NCBI GenBank assembly: GCA_049516835.1 | Contig: JBEKSR010000001.1 | Coordinates: 62,001 to 126,000 of the forward strand | Direction: 5' to 3' | Length of the DNA stretch: 64,000 nt | Origin: Fen-178 sp049516835 | GTDB lineage: Bacteria; Acidobacteriota; Terriglobia; Bryobacterales; Bryobacteraceae | In this document: one piece after another, positions 34,781 through 43,529 of the stretch | Layout: each line of letters starts with the position of its first letter | Numbering within the stretch: position 1 is the stretch's first letter | Program-made: the position numbers and the translations under genes | The notes under the pieces: model-generated | The model's database searches: none | What the model was told of the DNA's origin: nothing | The model's input: the letters and a program-made list of their open reading frames with translations, nothing else

Positions 34781-37700
34781 ATGAACAGAGGGGTATGCGT
34801 TGCATTACTCGTTTTCCTGGCTTGCGTGGCCGCGTGGGGTCAGGCGACCGCCGGGCTCGGCGCTATTTCGGGAACCGTTCGCGACGCTTCCGGCGCGCCG
34901 GTCCCGGCAGCCAAAGTAACCGTTTCGAATCCCGCGTTGGGTCTTACGCGCGAGTTGAGCACCACCGATGCCGGGATCTTCGCGGCCCCGGCGCTGGTTC
35001 CTGCCGAAGGCTACAAGGTTTCGGTCAACAAGGAAGGCTTCACCCCCTATCAAACGGCCGACCTGGCAGTCATGGTGGGGCAGACTTTGAACTTAAACCT
35101 GGTGCTCACGGTGGGCGCGCTCACGCAGCAGGTGGAAGTGGTGGCCGCGGCGCCCGTCGTGGACGACGTCAAGACGGAAACGTCCACCGTGGTGGGCAAC
35201 ACGATGATCAACGACCTGCCGATCAACGGGAGGCGCGTGGACTCTTTCGTCCTGCTCACGCCCGCGGTCACCAAAGACGCCGATTTCGGGCTGGTCACCT
35301 TCCGCGGCATCGCTGGCGGCAACAGCTTCCTGATTGACGGCAACGACACGACCAACCAGTACTACAACGAGAACGCCGGGCGGACGCGGCTGGGATCGCA
35401 GATCTCTCAGGACGCGGTCCAGGAGTTCCAGGTGCTGGCCTCATCCTATTCGGCGGAGTACGGCCGGGCGTCCGGCGGTATCGTCAACACTATCACCAAG
35501 AGCGGAACCAACGATGTGCATGGGACCGCTTTCGAGTTCTTCCGCAACCGCACCCTGAATGCGAGAGATCCAACTCCCACTGGACCGGCGGCGATCAATC
35601 CCCCCGAGGTGCGGCATATTTTTGGCGGCACGATCGGCGCTCCCGTCAAGAAAGACAAGCTGTTCGTGTTCTTCGACACGGAGTTTCAGCGGCGGCACTT
35701 CCCCATCGTCAGCAGCGTGATCAATTCCTCGGTCAACCAGATCAGCGAGACGTGGATCGGCTGCGGCGCTCCGGCCACCACGGCCCAGTGCGCGGCCATC
35801 GACAAACTCCTGCCGCGGATGTTCGGCCTGGTGGATCGTAATGGCAACCAGATGCTGGATTTCCTGAAACTCGACTACCGCCCCAACGAGCACCATTCCT
35901 TGAGCCTGAGCATGAACTATCTGAAATGGTATTCCATGAACGGCATTCAGACGGGCGCCACCAACACCAGCGGCGGGGGAGTGGGCAACAACGGCGACGA
36001 CTCGGTGCGCGACCGCATCGGCAAGGGCCTGTGGACCTGGGTGCCCAACGGCTCCGTGGTGAACGAGTTTCGTTTCGGCTGGTTCAAGGACCGCCAGGCG
36101 GACGACTTCGACCCCGTGCTCCAGGCCGGCTACCCCATCGGAAACGTAGGCCTTTCGGTGGCGGGTGTCAGCACCCTGGGCGGCTACAACATCCTGCCGC
36201 GCATCCTTCCCAGCGAGAATCGCTACCAGTTTGCCGACAGCCTCTCCTGGGTGAAGGGCGGCCACACCTTCAAGTTTGGCTTTGACATCGCCCGGACCGA
36301 GGACTTTTCGAACTACCTGGCCAGCCGGTGGGGCACCTTTACGTATTCCAACGTGAGCACCTTCGCGCAGGATTTCACCAGCCCCGCGGCCGGCGCCAGC
36401 CACTGGTCCGGCTACTCCCAAGCCTTTGGCAATCCGATTGTGGATACGAAGATCAGCGACCTGGCCTTTTTCGCCCAGGATGCCTGGAAGATCACTCCAA
36501 AACTGACCGCCAATTACGGGCTGCGCTACGAGTACGCGGTGCTGCCCACCCCTCCGACCACCAACCCGAACTATCCGCAGACTGGCACTGTCCCCTCGGC
36601 GGGCAAGGACTTCGGGCCGCGGGTGGGTCTGGCTTACTCGCTCAACGACAAGACCGTGCTGCGCGCCGGTTACGGCTTGTACTACGCGCGGTACGTCTCC
36701 GGCATGATCAACAGCACGTTGTTTACAGCCAACGACGTGTTCACCCAGAGCCTGAGCATCACCAGCTCGACGTCGGCGGGCGCGCCGGTTTTCCCGATTC
36801 CGCTGAGCAGCCCGGCGGGAGCGCTGGCGTCCAACCGCGCCATCACGTTTGCCGCCCCCAACATGGTGAATCCCTACACCCAGCAGATCAACGTCGCCAT
36901 CGAACGGGCGATTGGCAAGAAAACGACCTTGACGGCCTCCTATATCCAGAACCGCGGCAAGAAGCTGTACACGGTGCGGGACATCAACATCGGCCCGCTC
37001 AGCTCGCAGGTGTATAATTTCACGATTTTGGATTCGAACTACAATCCGACGGGCCAGGTCTACAGCACGCCTCTCTATCTTCTGAGCAACCGCATCGATA
37101 CCCGGTACGGCCATATCAACCAGGTGGAGAACGGCGGCAAGCAGTGGTATGACGCCCTGGCGGTGCATTTGAACCACCGATTCAGCAACACATTCCAGGG
37201 AACCATCGCCTACACCTGGTCGCATGAGCTGGACGAGAACCAGGAATCCGGCACCAACGCGATCTATTTCAGCAGCGGGCCGATGGGGCTGTACAACGGC
37301 AACTACAGCCTGGACAAAGCCAGCGGCAACCTGGATCAGCGCCAGCGCTTCGTGGGCACGTTCATCGCCCGTCCCAAGTTTGTGAAGAGCGACTGCTGTT
37401 TAGGCATCTTCGTGAACGGGTGGGAGTTGGACGGCTATTTGACGCTCGCCAGCGGCCGGCCGAACTACGAGACGGTCACCTTCTCCTCGACCTCCAACCT
37501 GCCGCAGGCGTTCACCGGCTCGCTCGATGGGCTGGGCGGCGACAACCGCGTGCCGTGGCTGCCGAATAACCCGTTGATGATCGATCCGATCACGCGCTTC
37601 GATGCGCGCGTGGCGAAGAACATTCAGATCCATGAGAAGATGTCGGTCACGCTGCTCTTCGAAGTGTTCAACATGACCAACACGGTCAGCGCGACCGGCG

Positions 37701-37891
37701 TTTCGGCCCCGGGTTTCACGGCGGCGAACAAGGGAACGGCGACTGCGCCGAATTTCGTGATTGCCCCGTGCGCGTCCGCGACCGCGACCGTTTGTGCGCC
37801 GGAAACTCCCGGGCTCCGCACGGCTACCGCCGGCTTCCCCGACGGCACCAACGCCCGGCGGGCGGATGTCGGCCTGCGGTTTACGTTCTAG
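34781..37891 (+). CDS. TonB-dependent receptor, Oar/CarboxypepD-reg type (tandem copy 3)
   Basis: This protein has about 1036 residues. ATG at 34781 is chosen over 34751 because GGAGG lies five bases upstream and a clean signal peptide follows (MNRGVCVALLVFLACVAAWG). Domain order is as in the other copies: GAISGTVRDASGAPVPAAKV, plug with NTMINDLPINGRRVDSFVLL and SSYSAEYGRASGGIVNTITK, barrel ending VGLRFTF. Plug sequences of copies 1 and 3 are closer to each other (both INGRRVDSFVLL and NENAGRTR) than to copy 2. This points to at least two duplication events. Confidence 0.9.
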   Translation: MNRGVCVALLVFLACVAAWGQATAGLGAISGTVRDASGAPVPAAKVTVSNPALGLTRELSTTDAGIFAAPALVPAEGYKVSVNKEGFTPYQTADLAVMVGQTLNLNLVLTVGALTQQVEVVAAAPVVDDVKTETSTVVGNTMINDLPINGRRVDSFVLLTPAVTKDADFGLVTFRGIAGGNSFLIDGNDTTNQYYNENAGRTRLGSQISQDAVQEFQVLASSYSAEYGRASGGIVNTITKSGTNDVHGTAFEFFRNRTLNARDPTPTGPAAINPPEVRHIFGGTIGAPVKKDKLFVFFDTEFQRRHFPIVSSVINSSVNQISETWIGCGAPATTAQCAAIDKLLPRMFGLVDRNGNQMLDFLKLDYRPNEHHSLSLSMNYLKWYSMNGIQTGATNTSGGGVGNNGDDSVRDRIGKGLWTWVPNGSVVNEFRFGWFKDRQADDFDPVLQAGYPIGNVGLSVAGVSTLGGYNILPRILPSENRYQFADSLSWVKGGHTFKFGFDIARTEDFSNYLASRWGTFTYSNVSTFAQDFTSPAAGASHWSGYSQAFGNPIVDTKISDLAFFAQDAWKITPKLTANYGLRYEYAVLPTPPTTNPNYPQTGTVPSAGKDFGPRVGLAYSLNDKTVLRAGYGLYYARYVSGMINSTLFTANDVFTQSLSITSSTSAGAPVFPIPLSSPAGALASNRAITFAAPNMVNPYTQQINVAIERAIGKKTTLTASYIQNRGKKLYTVRDINIGPLSSQVYNFTILDSNYNPTGQVYSTPLYLLSNRIDTRYGHINQVENGGKQWYDALAVHLNHRFSNTFQGTIAYTWSHELDENQESGTNAIYFSSGPMGLYNGNYSLDKASGNLDQRQRFVGTFIARPKFVKSDCCLGIFVNGWELDGYLTLASGRPNYETVTFSSTSNLPQAFTGSLDGLGGDNRVPWLPNNPLMIDPITRFDARVAKNIQIHEKMSVTLLFEVFNMTNTVSATGVSAPGFTAANKGTATAPNFVIAPCASATATVCAPETPGLRTATAGFPDGTNARRADVGLRFTF

Positions 37892-37907
37892 AAAAGCCAG
37901 TCCGGAA

Positions 37908-37937
37908 CCAGGGACAGGCTTCCCGGCCTGTCCCTGG
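37908..37937. repeat. 12-bp palindrome after TonB receptor 3
   Basis: CCAGGGACAGGC and GCCTGTCCCTGG are separated by TTCCCG. It sits between the receptor 3 stop and the convergent zinc-ribbon gene and may act as a two-way terminator. There is no T-run. The GGGACAG core resembles the REP-like arms elsewhere in the window. Confidence 0.7.
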
Positions 37938-37963
37938 CAGACGAAACCGTCCGCCATGCAGGA

Positions 37964-38173
37964 TCAATCCGCGTCCGGCCCCTGGCCTGCGGTCTCCTGC
38001 GCCCGCACATAGAACCGCTTTCCGCAGGATCGGCAGTGCTTGGGAATCCGCCCGAACCGCCGCATCACGGCGTCCTTCCATCCGCGCGGCAATGAGAACA
38101 CGATGTCCCGCAAGAAGCACCGAGGGCACCGCAAATCCCCCAGCTTGACGTCGATCGGCGTTTTGACTCTCAA
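37964..38173 (-). CDS. small zinc-ribbon protein (copy 1)
   Basis: This is a 69-residue protein. Two CxxC knuckles frame a basic linker: LRCPRCFLRDI ... PRGWKDAVMRRFGRIPKHC ... RSCGKRFYV. Four cysteines at this spacing bind one zinc. The spacing and PRG-x-D-x5-GR-x-P core recur in a second protein at 60017-60238. It is divergent from proline dehydrogenase. The role is unknown; nucleic-acid or protein binding is possible. Confidence 0.75.
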   Translation of the reverse strand: MRVKTPIDVKLGDLRCPRCFLRDIVFSLPRGWKDAVMRRFGRIPKHCRSCGKRFYVRAQETAGQGPDAD

Positions 38174-38224
38174 TCCGGCAGTCTACCAGACTGGCGCCCG
38201 GCTGGGGGTGTCCAATGTTAGTCT

Positions 38225-39139
38225 GTGGTGGTGCGCAATTTGTTCCTGTTCCTGTCGCGCCGGAAACGGCTGCGAAAATGGATGGAAACCTCCCCGCTGG
38301 CCAAGCGCCTGGCCACCCGCTTCGTGGCGGGCGAAACACTCGATCAAGCTCTCGAGGCGGCCCGCCGCGCCGGCTCCGAAGGCATGGCTATCACGCTCGA
38401 TCACCTCGGCGAAAGCGTCGCCTCGCTGGAGGAGGCCGCCGAGGCGCGCGATGTTTATCTCCATGCTCTTTCCGCCATTCACGATTCCGGCATTGAGGGC
38501 AACGTCTCGCTCAAGCTCACCCAGTTCGGCCTGGATTTCTCTTATGATCAGTGCCGCGCCAACGTCGAGCGGCTCGTGCGGCGCGCCGCCGCGCTCAATG
38601 GCTTCGTTCGCGTGGACATGGAATCCAGCCAGTACACCCAGCGCACCATCGATCTGGTGACGGACCTGCACGAGCGATACCGAGCCGTCGGCGTCGTGAT
38701 CCAAGCCTGCCTCTATCGCAGCCGGAACGATATCGAGGATCTCTGCGCCCGCGCCATCCGCGTGCGGCTTTGCAAAGGCGCCTACCTGGAACCCGCCAGC
38801 GTGGCCTTCCCCCGCAAGTCCGATGTGGACCGCAACTTCGTCGAGCTGATGAAGCTCCTGCTCCATCGCGGCGCCTACCCCGCCATTGCCACGCACGATG
38901 AGACGATCATCCGGCAGACCGAGGCGTACGCCGCCGAGCGCAAAATCCCGCGCGAGGCTTTCGAATTCCAGATGCTCTACGGCATCCGGCGCGATCTGCA
39001 GCGCCGGCTGGCCTCCGCGGGCTACCGCCTGCGCCTCTACGTCCCGTTTGGCAAGGCCTGGTATCCGTACTACATGCGCCGGCTCGCGGAGCGCCCCGCC
39101 AACGTCTTCTTCGTGGCCCGCAACCTGTTCCGGCAATAG
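38225..39139 (+). CDS. proline dehydrogenase, monofunctional
   Basis: This FAD enzyme oxidises proline to pyrroline-5-carboxylate and feeds electrons to quinone. The 304-residue length fits the stand-alone form. Barrel motifs are GNVSLKLTQFGLDFSYDQC, FVRVDMESSQYTQRTIDLV, VVIQACLYRS, RVRLCKGAYLEP, IATHDE, EFQMLYGIRRDLQRRL, and the C-terminal LYVPFGKAWYPYYMRRLAER, which carries the conserved proline-binding Tyr and Arg pair. No P5C dehydrogenase gene is nearby. The start may be GTG or ATG around 38225. Confidence 0.9.
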   Translation: MVVRNLFLFLSRRKRLRKWMETSPLAKRLATRFVAGETLDQALEAARRAGSEGMAITLDHLGESVASLEEAAEARDVYLHALSAIHDSGIEGNVSLKLTQFGLDFSYDQCRANVERLVRRAAALNGFVRVDMESSQYTQRTIDLVTDLHERYRAVGVVIQACLYRSRNDIEDLCARAIRVRLCKGAYLEPASVAFPRKSDVDRNFVELMKLLLHRGAYPAIATHDETIIRQTEAYAAERKIPREAFEFQMLYGIRRDLQRRLASAGYRLRLYVPFGKAWYPYYMRRLAERPANVFFVARNLFRQ

Positions 39140-39231
39140 CAGCCCAACCGCGAACGTCAGAGAGCGGTTACCCCTTGCGCACAACTCCCGTTGCTAGGAA
39201 ACTAAAGATGGGGGGTGGAAGTCTAAACAGT

Positions 39232-39681
39232 ATGCGCTACTGGGCCTATTTAGCCGCCAAGCTGCTTTCGGCTGCCACGGTGCTCTACGGCTTGCTGGCG
39301 TGGATCGTCAAGGTCTTCCCCGCCGCATCGGATCCCCCGGAGCCTCTGCGCGATGGCGCACAGATTTTGCTGTTCAACCTGGCCGTTCTGGGCTGGTTTC
39401 TGCTCGGCGCCGGGGCCCTTTACGTGATCGTCCGGGATCAGCGCTACCGCTGCCGCATCTGCTTGCGCCGCCTGCGCATGCCCGTGGAAACCGGCTCCTG
39501 GGGCCGCATGCTGCAGTTCGGACGCCCGCGCATCGAGTACATCTGCCCCTACGGACATGGGACCCTGAAGCGGGACGAGCTGCAAATCTCCGGACTGGAA
39601 AACCCGCGGTGGACGCCGCATTCCGACGATATCTGGGACGATCTCTGCGCCGCCAGTAAGCGATCGGACGGCCGGCCGTGA
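39232..39681 (+). CDS. two-TM protein with cytoplasmic zinc-ribbon-like tail
   Basis: This protein has about 149 residues from ATG at 39232 (upstream in-frame ATGs at 39175 and 39208 are less natural). Helices lie at about 5-25 and 40-65. After them comes RYRCRICLRRLRMPVETGSW and YICPYGHGTLKRDEL, giving C-x2-C and a later C, a partial zinc site. Its GTGA overlap with the next gene implies joint translation. Function unknown. Confidence 0.65.
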   Translation: MRYWAYLAAKLLSAATVLYGLLAWIVKVFPAASDPPEPLRDGAQILLFNLAVLGWFLLGAGALYVIVRDQRYRCRICLRRLRMPVETGSWGRMLQFGRPRIEYICPYGHGTLKRDELQISGLENPRWTPHSDDIWDDLCAASKRSDGRP

Positions 39682-40022
39682 GCCGCGTCCCGCGCTGGCG
39701 CATGGCGGCCGCCGCCGTCGTCCTGGTGGCCCTCCTGGCTTTCACCGTCATGTTCGCCCCCATCTATTTTCGCAACCTCGAATTGCAGAATTTCGTGTCG
39801 GAAGTGGCACAGCGCGTCGAAAACCAGACGAATTCGGACGACGTCCTGCGCACCTGGGTGCTCGATAAGGCCCATGAGCTGGACCTCCCGGTAAAGGAAG
39901 ACAACGTGCAGGTCATTCGCTCGCGGGAGGGCGTGCGGATCGAGGTGCGCTATTTCGTGCGCGTCACCCTGCCCGGGTACACCGTCGACCTGCATTTCTA
40001 CCCCGGCGCCGGCAGCCGGTAG
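39678..40022 (+). CDS. single-TM protein, DUF4845-like
   Basis: This is a 114-residue protein: one N-terminal membrane helix (about 8-30) and an exported alpha/beta domain (FVSEVAQRVENQTNSDDVLR, then EDNVQVIRSREGVRIEVRYF and VDLHFYP). The shape and length recall DUF4845 proteins. The GTG start overlaps the upstream stop (GTGA). It is likely co-expressed with the upstream two-TM protein. No function can be given. Confidence 0.6.
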   Translation: MSRVPRWRMAAAAVVLVALLAFTVMFAPIYFRNLELQNFVSEVAQRVENQTNSDDVLRTWVLDKAHELDLPVKEDNVQVIRSREGVRIEVRYFVRVTLPGYTVDLHFYPGAGSR

Positions 40023-40024
40023 TG

Positions 40025-40078
40025 TAGCGCCGGCGGCGGCGTGCCCCATGCGGGTCTTGGCCGCCGGCGGGTCTGCCC
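40025..40078. repeat. GTAGCGCCGGCGG-type palindrome, copy 2
   Basis: TAGCGCCGGCGGCGG ... CCGCCGGCGGG with GTGCCCCATGCGGGTCTTGG between. The arm matches the 20496-20527 element. It lies just upstream of the penicillin-binding protein gene. Confidence 0.5.
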
Positions 40079-40122
40079 ATGCGAGAATTGATCTAGTGCC
40101 GAAACGAGCGCCCAGAACGGAG

Positions 40123-42693
40123 ATGAAGGTCCGGGTCCCCAAAGGCGCGGGCCTCACCCGGTTCCTCCTGGGACCGGTAGGCGGCCTCCTGGTGATCGGG
40201 TTCGCCCTCTTCACCATCCTGGGGCTGGGCACGTTCACCTACTTCTACGTCAAGTATTCGCGGCTCATCGACGAGAAGCTGCGCGCCGGCCCGTTCGCCA
40301 ATACGGCCAAGATCTTCGCCGCGCCGGAATCGGTGGCCGTGGGCGAAGCCACCACTCCGGCCCAGATCGCGGCGGAGTTGCGCCGCAGCGGCTATAACGA
40401 ATCGCGCGGCAATCCCATCGGCTACTACCTGCTTCAGCCGAATTCCATTGAAGTCTTCCCCGGCCCCGAATCTTACTTCGACCAGGAGGCCGGCGTGGTC
40501 AAGTTCGCCGGCGGCAGGATCTCGCAAATCGTTTCGCTTCAGGACAACACCGGACGCAGCCAGTATCAGCTCGAGCCGCAGCTCATCACCAACGTCTCCG
40601 GACCCAACCGCGAGAAACGCCGCATGGTCAAGTTCGCCGACATCCCCACGGTGCTGGTCCAGGCCGTCACGTCGGCCGAAGATAAGCGTTTTTTCCAGCA
40701 TGCCGGCTTCGACCCCATCCGCATCGTCAAGGCCGCTTACATCGACGTGAAGGAAGGCCGCAGAGACCAGGGCGCCTCCACTCTCAGCCAGCAGCTCGCG
40801 CGCATGTTCTGGCTGGATACGCGCAAGCTCTGGAAGCGCAAGCTGGCCGAGACGATCATCACGCTCCAGCTCGAGCAGAAGCTTTCCAAAGTGGAGATCT
40901 TCGAGGATTACGCCAACGATATCTACCTCGGCTGGCGCGGCTCGTTCAGCATCCACGGCTTCGGCGAAGGGGCCGAGGCCTTCCTCGGAAAAGATCTCAG
41001 CCAGATCACTCTGCCCGAGGCCGCGGAGCTCGCCGGCCTGATCCAGGGACCCGCTCTGTACGACCCGTACCGCCATCCCGACCGCCTGCGCGAGCGGCGC
41101 AACGTGGTGCTGGGTTTGATGCGGCAGAACGGGTACATCGGCGAACACGATTACGCCCTCGCCGTTCAGGCGCCGCTGACCGTGGCCAAGTCCACCGCGC
41201 AATCGGTCGAGGCGCCATACTTCGTAGACCTGGTGAACGACACGCTGCTAACCCGGTTCCAGGACACCGACTTCCAGTCCAACGCCTTCCGCATCTACAC
41301 CACGCTGGATATGCACCTGCAGCGCGCGGCGGCGGAAGCCATCCGCATCGGCATGCAGAACGTGGACGAGCAGATTCACCGCCAGCGCCGCTTCCGGGCC
41401 GGGGCGCCCGGCGTAACCGGGCCCCCTCCCGAGGCGCAGGTGGCGCTGGTGGCCATCGATCCGCACACCGGCGAAGTGAAGGCCCTGGCCGGCGGCCGCA
41501 ACTACGGCATGAGCCAGCTCAACCACCTGCTGGCCAAGCGCCAGCCCGGCTCCATCTTCAAGCCGTTCGTCTACGCCGCCGCCCTCGATACCGCGGTGGA
41601 GGGCGCGCCGCGCGTCTTCACCGCCAGCACCACGGTCCTCGACCAGCCCACCATCTTCTGGTTCGACGAAAAGTCTTACACGCCGGCTAATTTCAAGAAC
41701 GAATACCACGGCACGGTCACTCTGCGCGAGGCGCTGGCGCATTCGCTCAACAACGCCACGGTAAAGCTCGCCGAAATGGTGGGCTACGACAAGGTGGTCG
41801 AAATGGCCAACCGCGCCGGCATGAACTACAAGATCCAGCCGACCCCGGCAGTGGCTCTGGGCTCGTATGAAATCACGCCGCTCGAAGCCGTCGGCGCCTA
41901 CACCATCTTTTCCAATCAGGGCGATTACGTCAAGCCCAACTTTATCTCGCTGGTGCGCTCGCAGGACGGCAAGGTGGTCTATAGGAACCAGCTCGAACAT
42001 AAGCAGGTGCTGGACCCGCGCGTGGCGTACCTCATGACCAACCTGATGGAAGAGGTCCTGCGCAGCGGCACCGCCGCCGCCGTCCGCGCGCGCGGCTTCA
42101 ACGTCCCGGCGGCCGGCAAGACCGGCACCTCGCACGACGGCTGGTTCGCCGGCTACACCTCCGAGCTGTTGTGCGTGGTGTGGGTGGGGTTTGACGACAA
42201 CAAAGAGCTCGACCTGGAGGGCGCGCACTCGGCCGCGCCCATCTGGACCGAGTTCATGAAGCGCGCGCTGGGATACCGCGAGTATCGCGACGCCAAACCA
42301 TTCCAGGCCCCGGACGGCATTGTTTCGATCGATATCGATCCGCAATCCGGAATGCCCGCTACGCCTTACTGCCCGGTCAAGCGGCCGGAGGTTTACATCG
42401 CGGGTACACAGCCCGTGGGCGCCTGCCCGCTGCACGGCGGAGGCCGGCAAGGCGTGACCAACGTCGCCGGATGGGAAACACCCTCGCCCGTCAAGCCGGC
42501 TTCGCCCGCGGATGATTCCCTGCGCGTCACCGGATCGGAAGGAGAAGTGTCGGGAGCCGCCGTGGCGCGCCGCGCCGCGCGGCAGAACCGGCCGAATGCC
42601 GCCGCCACCGCCGCTCCGCAGCCGCCGCCGCAGCAGCCCAAGAAAGAAGAGAAGAAAGGATTTTTCCGCCGCTTGTGGGGTGTGTTTAAATAG
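40123..42693 (+). CDS. mrcB: bifunctional penicillin-binding protein 1b-type (transglycosylase/transpeptidase)
   Basis: The enzyme polymerises lipid II and cross-links peptidoglycan. ATG at 40123 gives 856 residues, with a membrane helix at about 20-45. A UB2H-like region follows (TPAQIAAELRRSGYNE, LLQPNSIEVFPGPE, ITNVSGPNREKRR), as in PBP1b. GT51 motifs are SAEDKRFFQHAGFD, GASTLSQQLARM, KRKLAETIITLQLE and GRGSF-like IYLGWRGSFSIHGFGEGA. Transpeptidase motifs are PGSIFKPF (Ser-x-x-Lys), HSLNNAT (SxN) and AGKTGTSHDGW (KTG). The tail is proline- and basic-rich and ends KKGFFRRLWGVFK. Confidence 0.93.
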   Translation: MKVRVPKGAGLTRFLLGPVGGLLVIGFALFTILGLGTFTYFYVKYSRLIDEKLRAGPFANTAKIFAAPESVAVGEATTPAQIAAELRRSGYNESRGNPIGYYLLQPNSIEVFPGPESYFDQEAGVVKFAGGRISQIVSLQDNTGRSQYQLEPQLITNVSGPNREKRRMVKFADIPTVLVQAVTSAEDKRFFQHAGFDPIRIVKAAYIDVKEGRRDQGASTLSQQLARMFWLDTRKLWKRKLAETIITLQLEQKLSKVEIFEDYANDIYLGWRGSFSIHGFGEGAEAFLGKDLSQITLPEAAELAGLIQGPALYDPYRHPDRLRERRNVVLGLMRQNGYIGEHDYALAVQAPLTVAKSTAQSVEAPYFVDLVNDTLLTRFQDTDFQSNAFRIYTTLDMHLQRAAAEAIRIGMQNVDEQIHRQRRFRAGAPGVTGPPPEAQVALVAIDPHTGEVKALAGGRNYGMSQLNHLLAKRQPGSIFKPFVYAAALDTAVEGAPRVFTASTTVLDQPTIFWFDEKSYTPANFKNEYHGTVTLREALAHSLNNATVKLAEMVGYDKVVEMANRAGMNYKIQPTPAVALGSYEITPLEAVGAYTIFSNQGDYVKPNFISLVRSQDGKVVYRNQLEHKQVLDPRVAYLMTNLMEEVLRSGTAAAVRARGFNVPAAGKTGTSHDGWFAGYTSELLCVVWVGFDDNKELDLEGAHSAAPIWTEFMKRALGYREYRDAKPFQAPDGIVSIDIDPQSGMPATPYCPVKRPEVYIAGTQPVGACPLHGGGRQGVTNVAGWETPSPVKPASPADDSLRVTGSEGEVSGAAVARRAARQNRPNAAATAAPQPPPQQPKKEEKKGFFRRLWGVFK

Positions 42694-42708
42694 GTGGTGG
42701 AGGCCCCC

Positions 42709-43449
42709 ATGGTTTCCCGACCTCTGGCCATCGCAGTTGCGGCAGGCTTGATGTCCGCATTGGCTTTCGCCCAGGTAGCGGCCCAAGCCCCGAAAACCCC
42801 TCTTTCCGTGGAAACCCGCGGCGACATTTTCATGGCGCGTAAGATGTACCGCGAAGCCATCGACGTGTTCCGCGAGGATAAGTCCAAGAACCCGGTCATC
42901 AGCAACAAAATCGGCATCGCGTACCACCAGATGCAGCAGCTCGACAACGCCAGGAAGTACTACGAGCAGGCCGTCCGATTCAAACCCAGCTACGCCGAAG
43001 CCATTAACAACCTCGGCACGGTCTACTACGCCAGAAAAAGTTTTAGCAGAGCCATCCGGTATTATAAGAGGGCGCTCAAGTACACTCCCAACTCCGCCTC
43101 GATTTATTCCAACCTGGGCACGGCGTATTTCGCCCAAAAGAAATACAAAGAAGCCATGGAAACCTACCAGATCGCGCTCAAGCTCGATCCCAACGTCTTC
43201 GAGAACCACGGCAGCTACGGCGTCCTGCTCGAGGAGCGCAACGTCGAGGAACGCGCCAAGTTCCATTTCCACATGGCCAAATTGTACGCCCAGGTTGGCC
43301 GGAACGAGCTCGCGCTCCAGTATCTGAGGAAGGCCCTGGAAGAGGGCTTTAAGGAAAAGAAGAAGATCGAGGAAGATCCCGACTTCCAGGCCATGCGCGA
43401 CCTGCCGGAGTTCAAGGAACTGCTGGCCCTGGAGCCGCGTGTACTGTAG
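42709..43449 (+). CDS. secreted TPR protein
   Basis: This protein has about 246 residues. ATG at 42709 has GGTGGAGG five bases upstream and starts a signal peptide (RPLAIAVAAGLMSALAFAQ). About five TPR units follow, such as NKIGIAYHQMQQLDNARKYY, EAINNLGTVYYARKSFSRAI and SIYSNLGTAYFAQKKYKEAM. TPRs mediate protein-protein contacts; this one acts in the periplasm or on the cell surface. The stop codon TAG is the first part of a palindromic repeat, which separates it from the next TPR gene. Confidence 0.8.
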   Translation: MVSRPLAIAVAAGLMSALAFAQVAAQAPKTPLSVETRGDIFMARKMYREAIDVFREDKSKNPVISNKIGIAYHQMQQLDNARKYYEQAVRFKPSYAEAINNLGTVYYARKSFSRAIRYYKRALKYTPNSASIYSNLGTAYFAQKKYKEAMETYQIALKLDPNVFENHGSYGVLLEERNVEERAKFHFHMAKLYAQVGRNELALQYLRKALEEGFKEKKKIEEDPDFQAMRDLPEFKELLALEPRVL

Positions 43450-43529
43450 GGCAGGCAATCTTGCCTGCAGCCGCCTTTCAGGCGGCGCGCCGGCTGAAAG
43501 CCGGCTGCAGCCAGGAATGGCTGCCCCAC
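43446..43529. repeat. mosaic palindromic repeat (GGGCAGGC type), copy 2
   Basis: This has the same four-block plan as 25885-25975. The blocks are GCAGGCAATCTTGCCTGC, GCCGCCTTTCAGGCGGC, GCCGGCTGAAAGCCGGC and GCAGCCAGGAATGGCTGC, with outer arms GTAGGGCA and TGCCCCAC. It fills the whole space between two TPR genes. It contains the TAG of the first and the ATG and first codons of the second. Confidence 0.8.
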
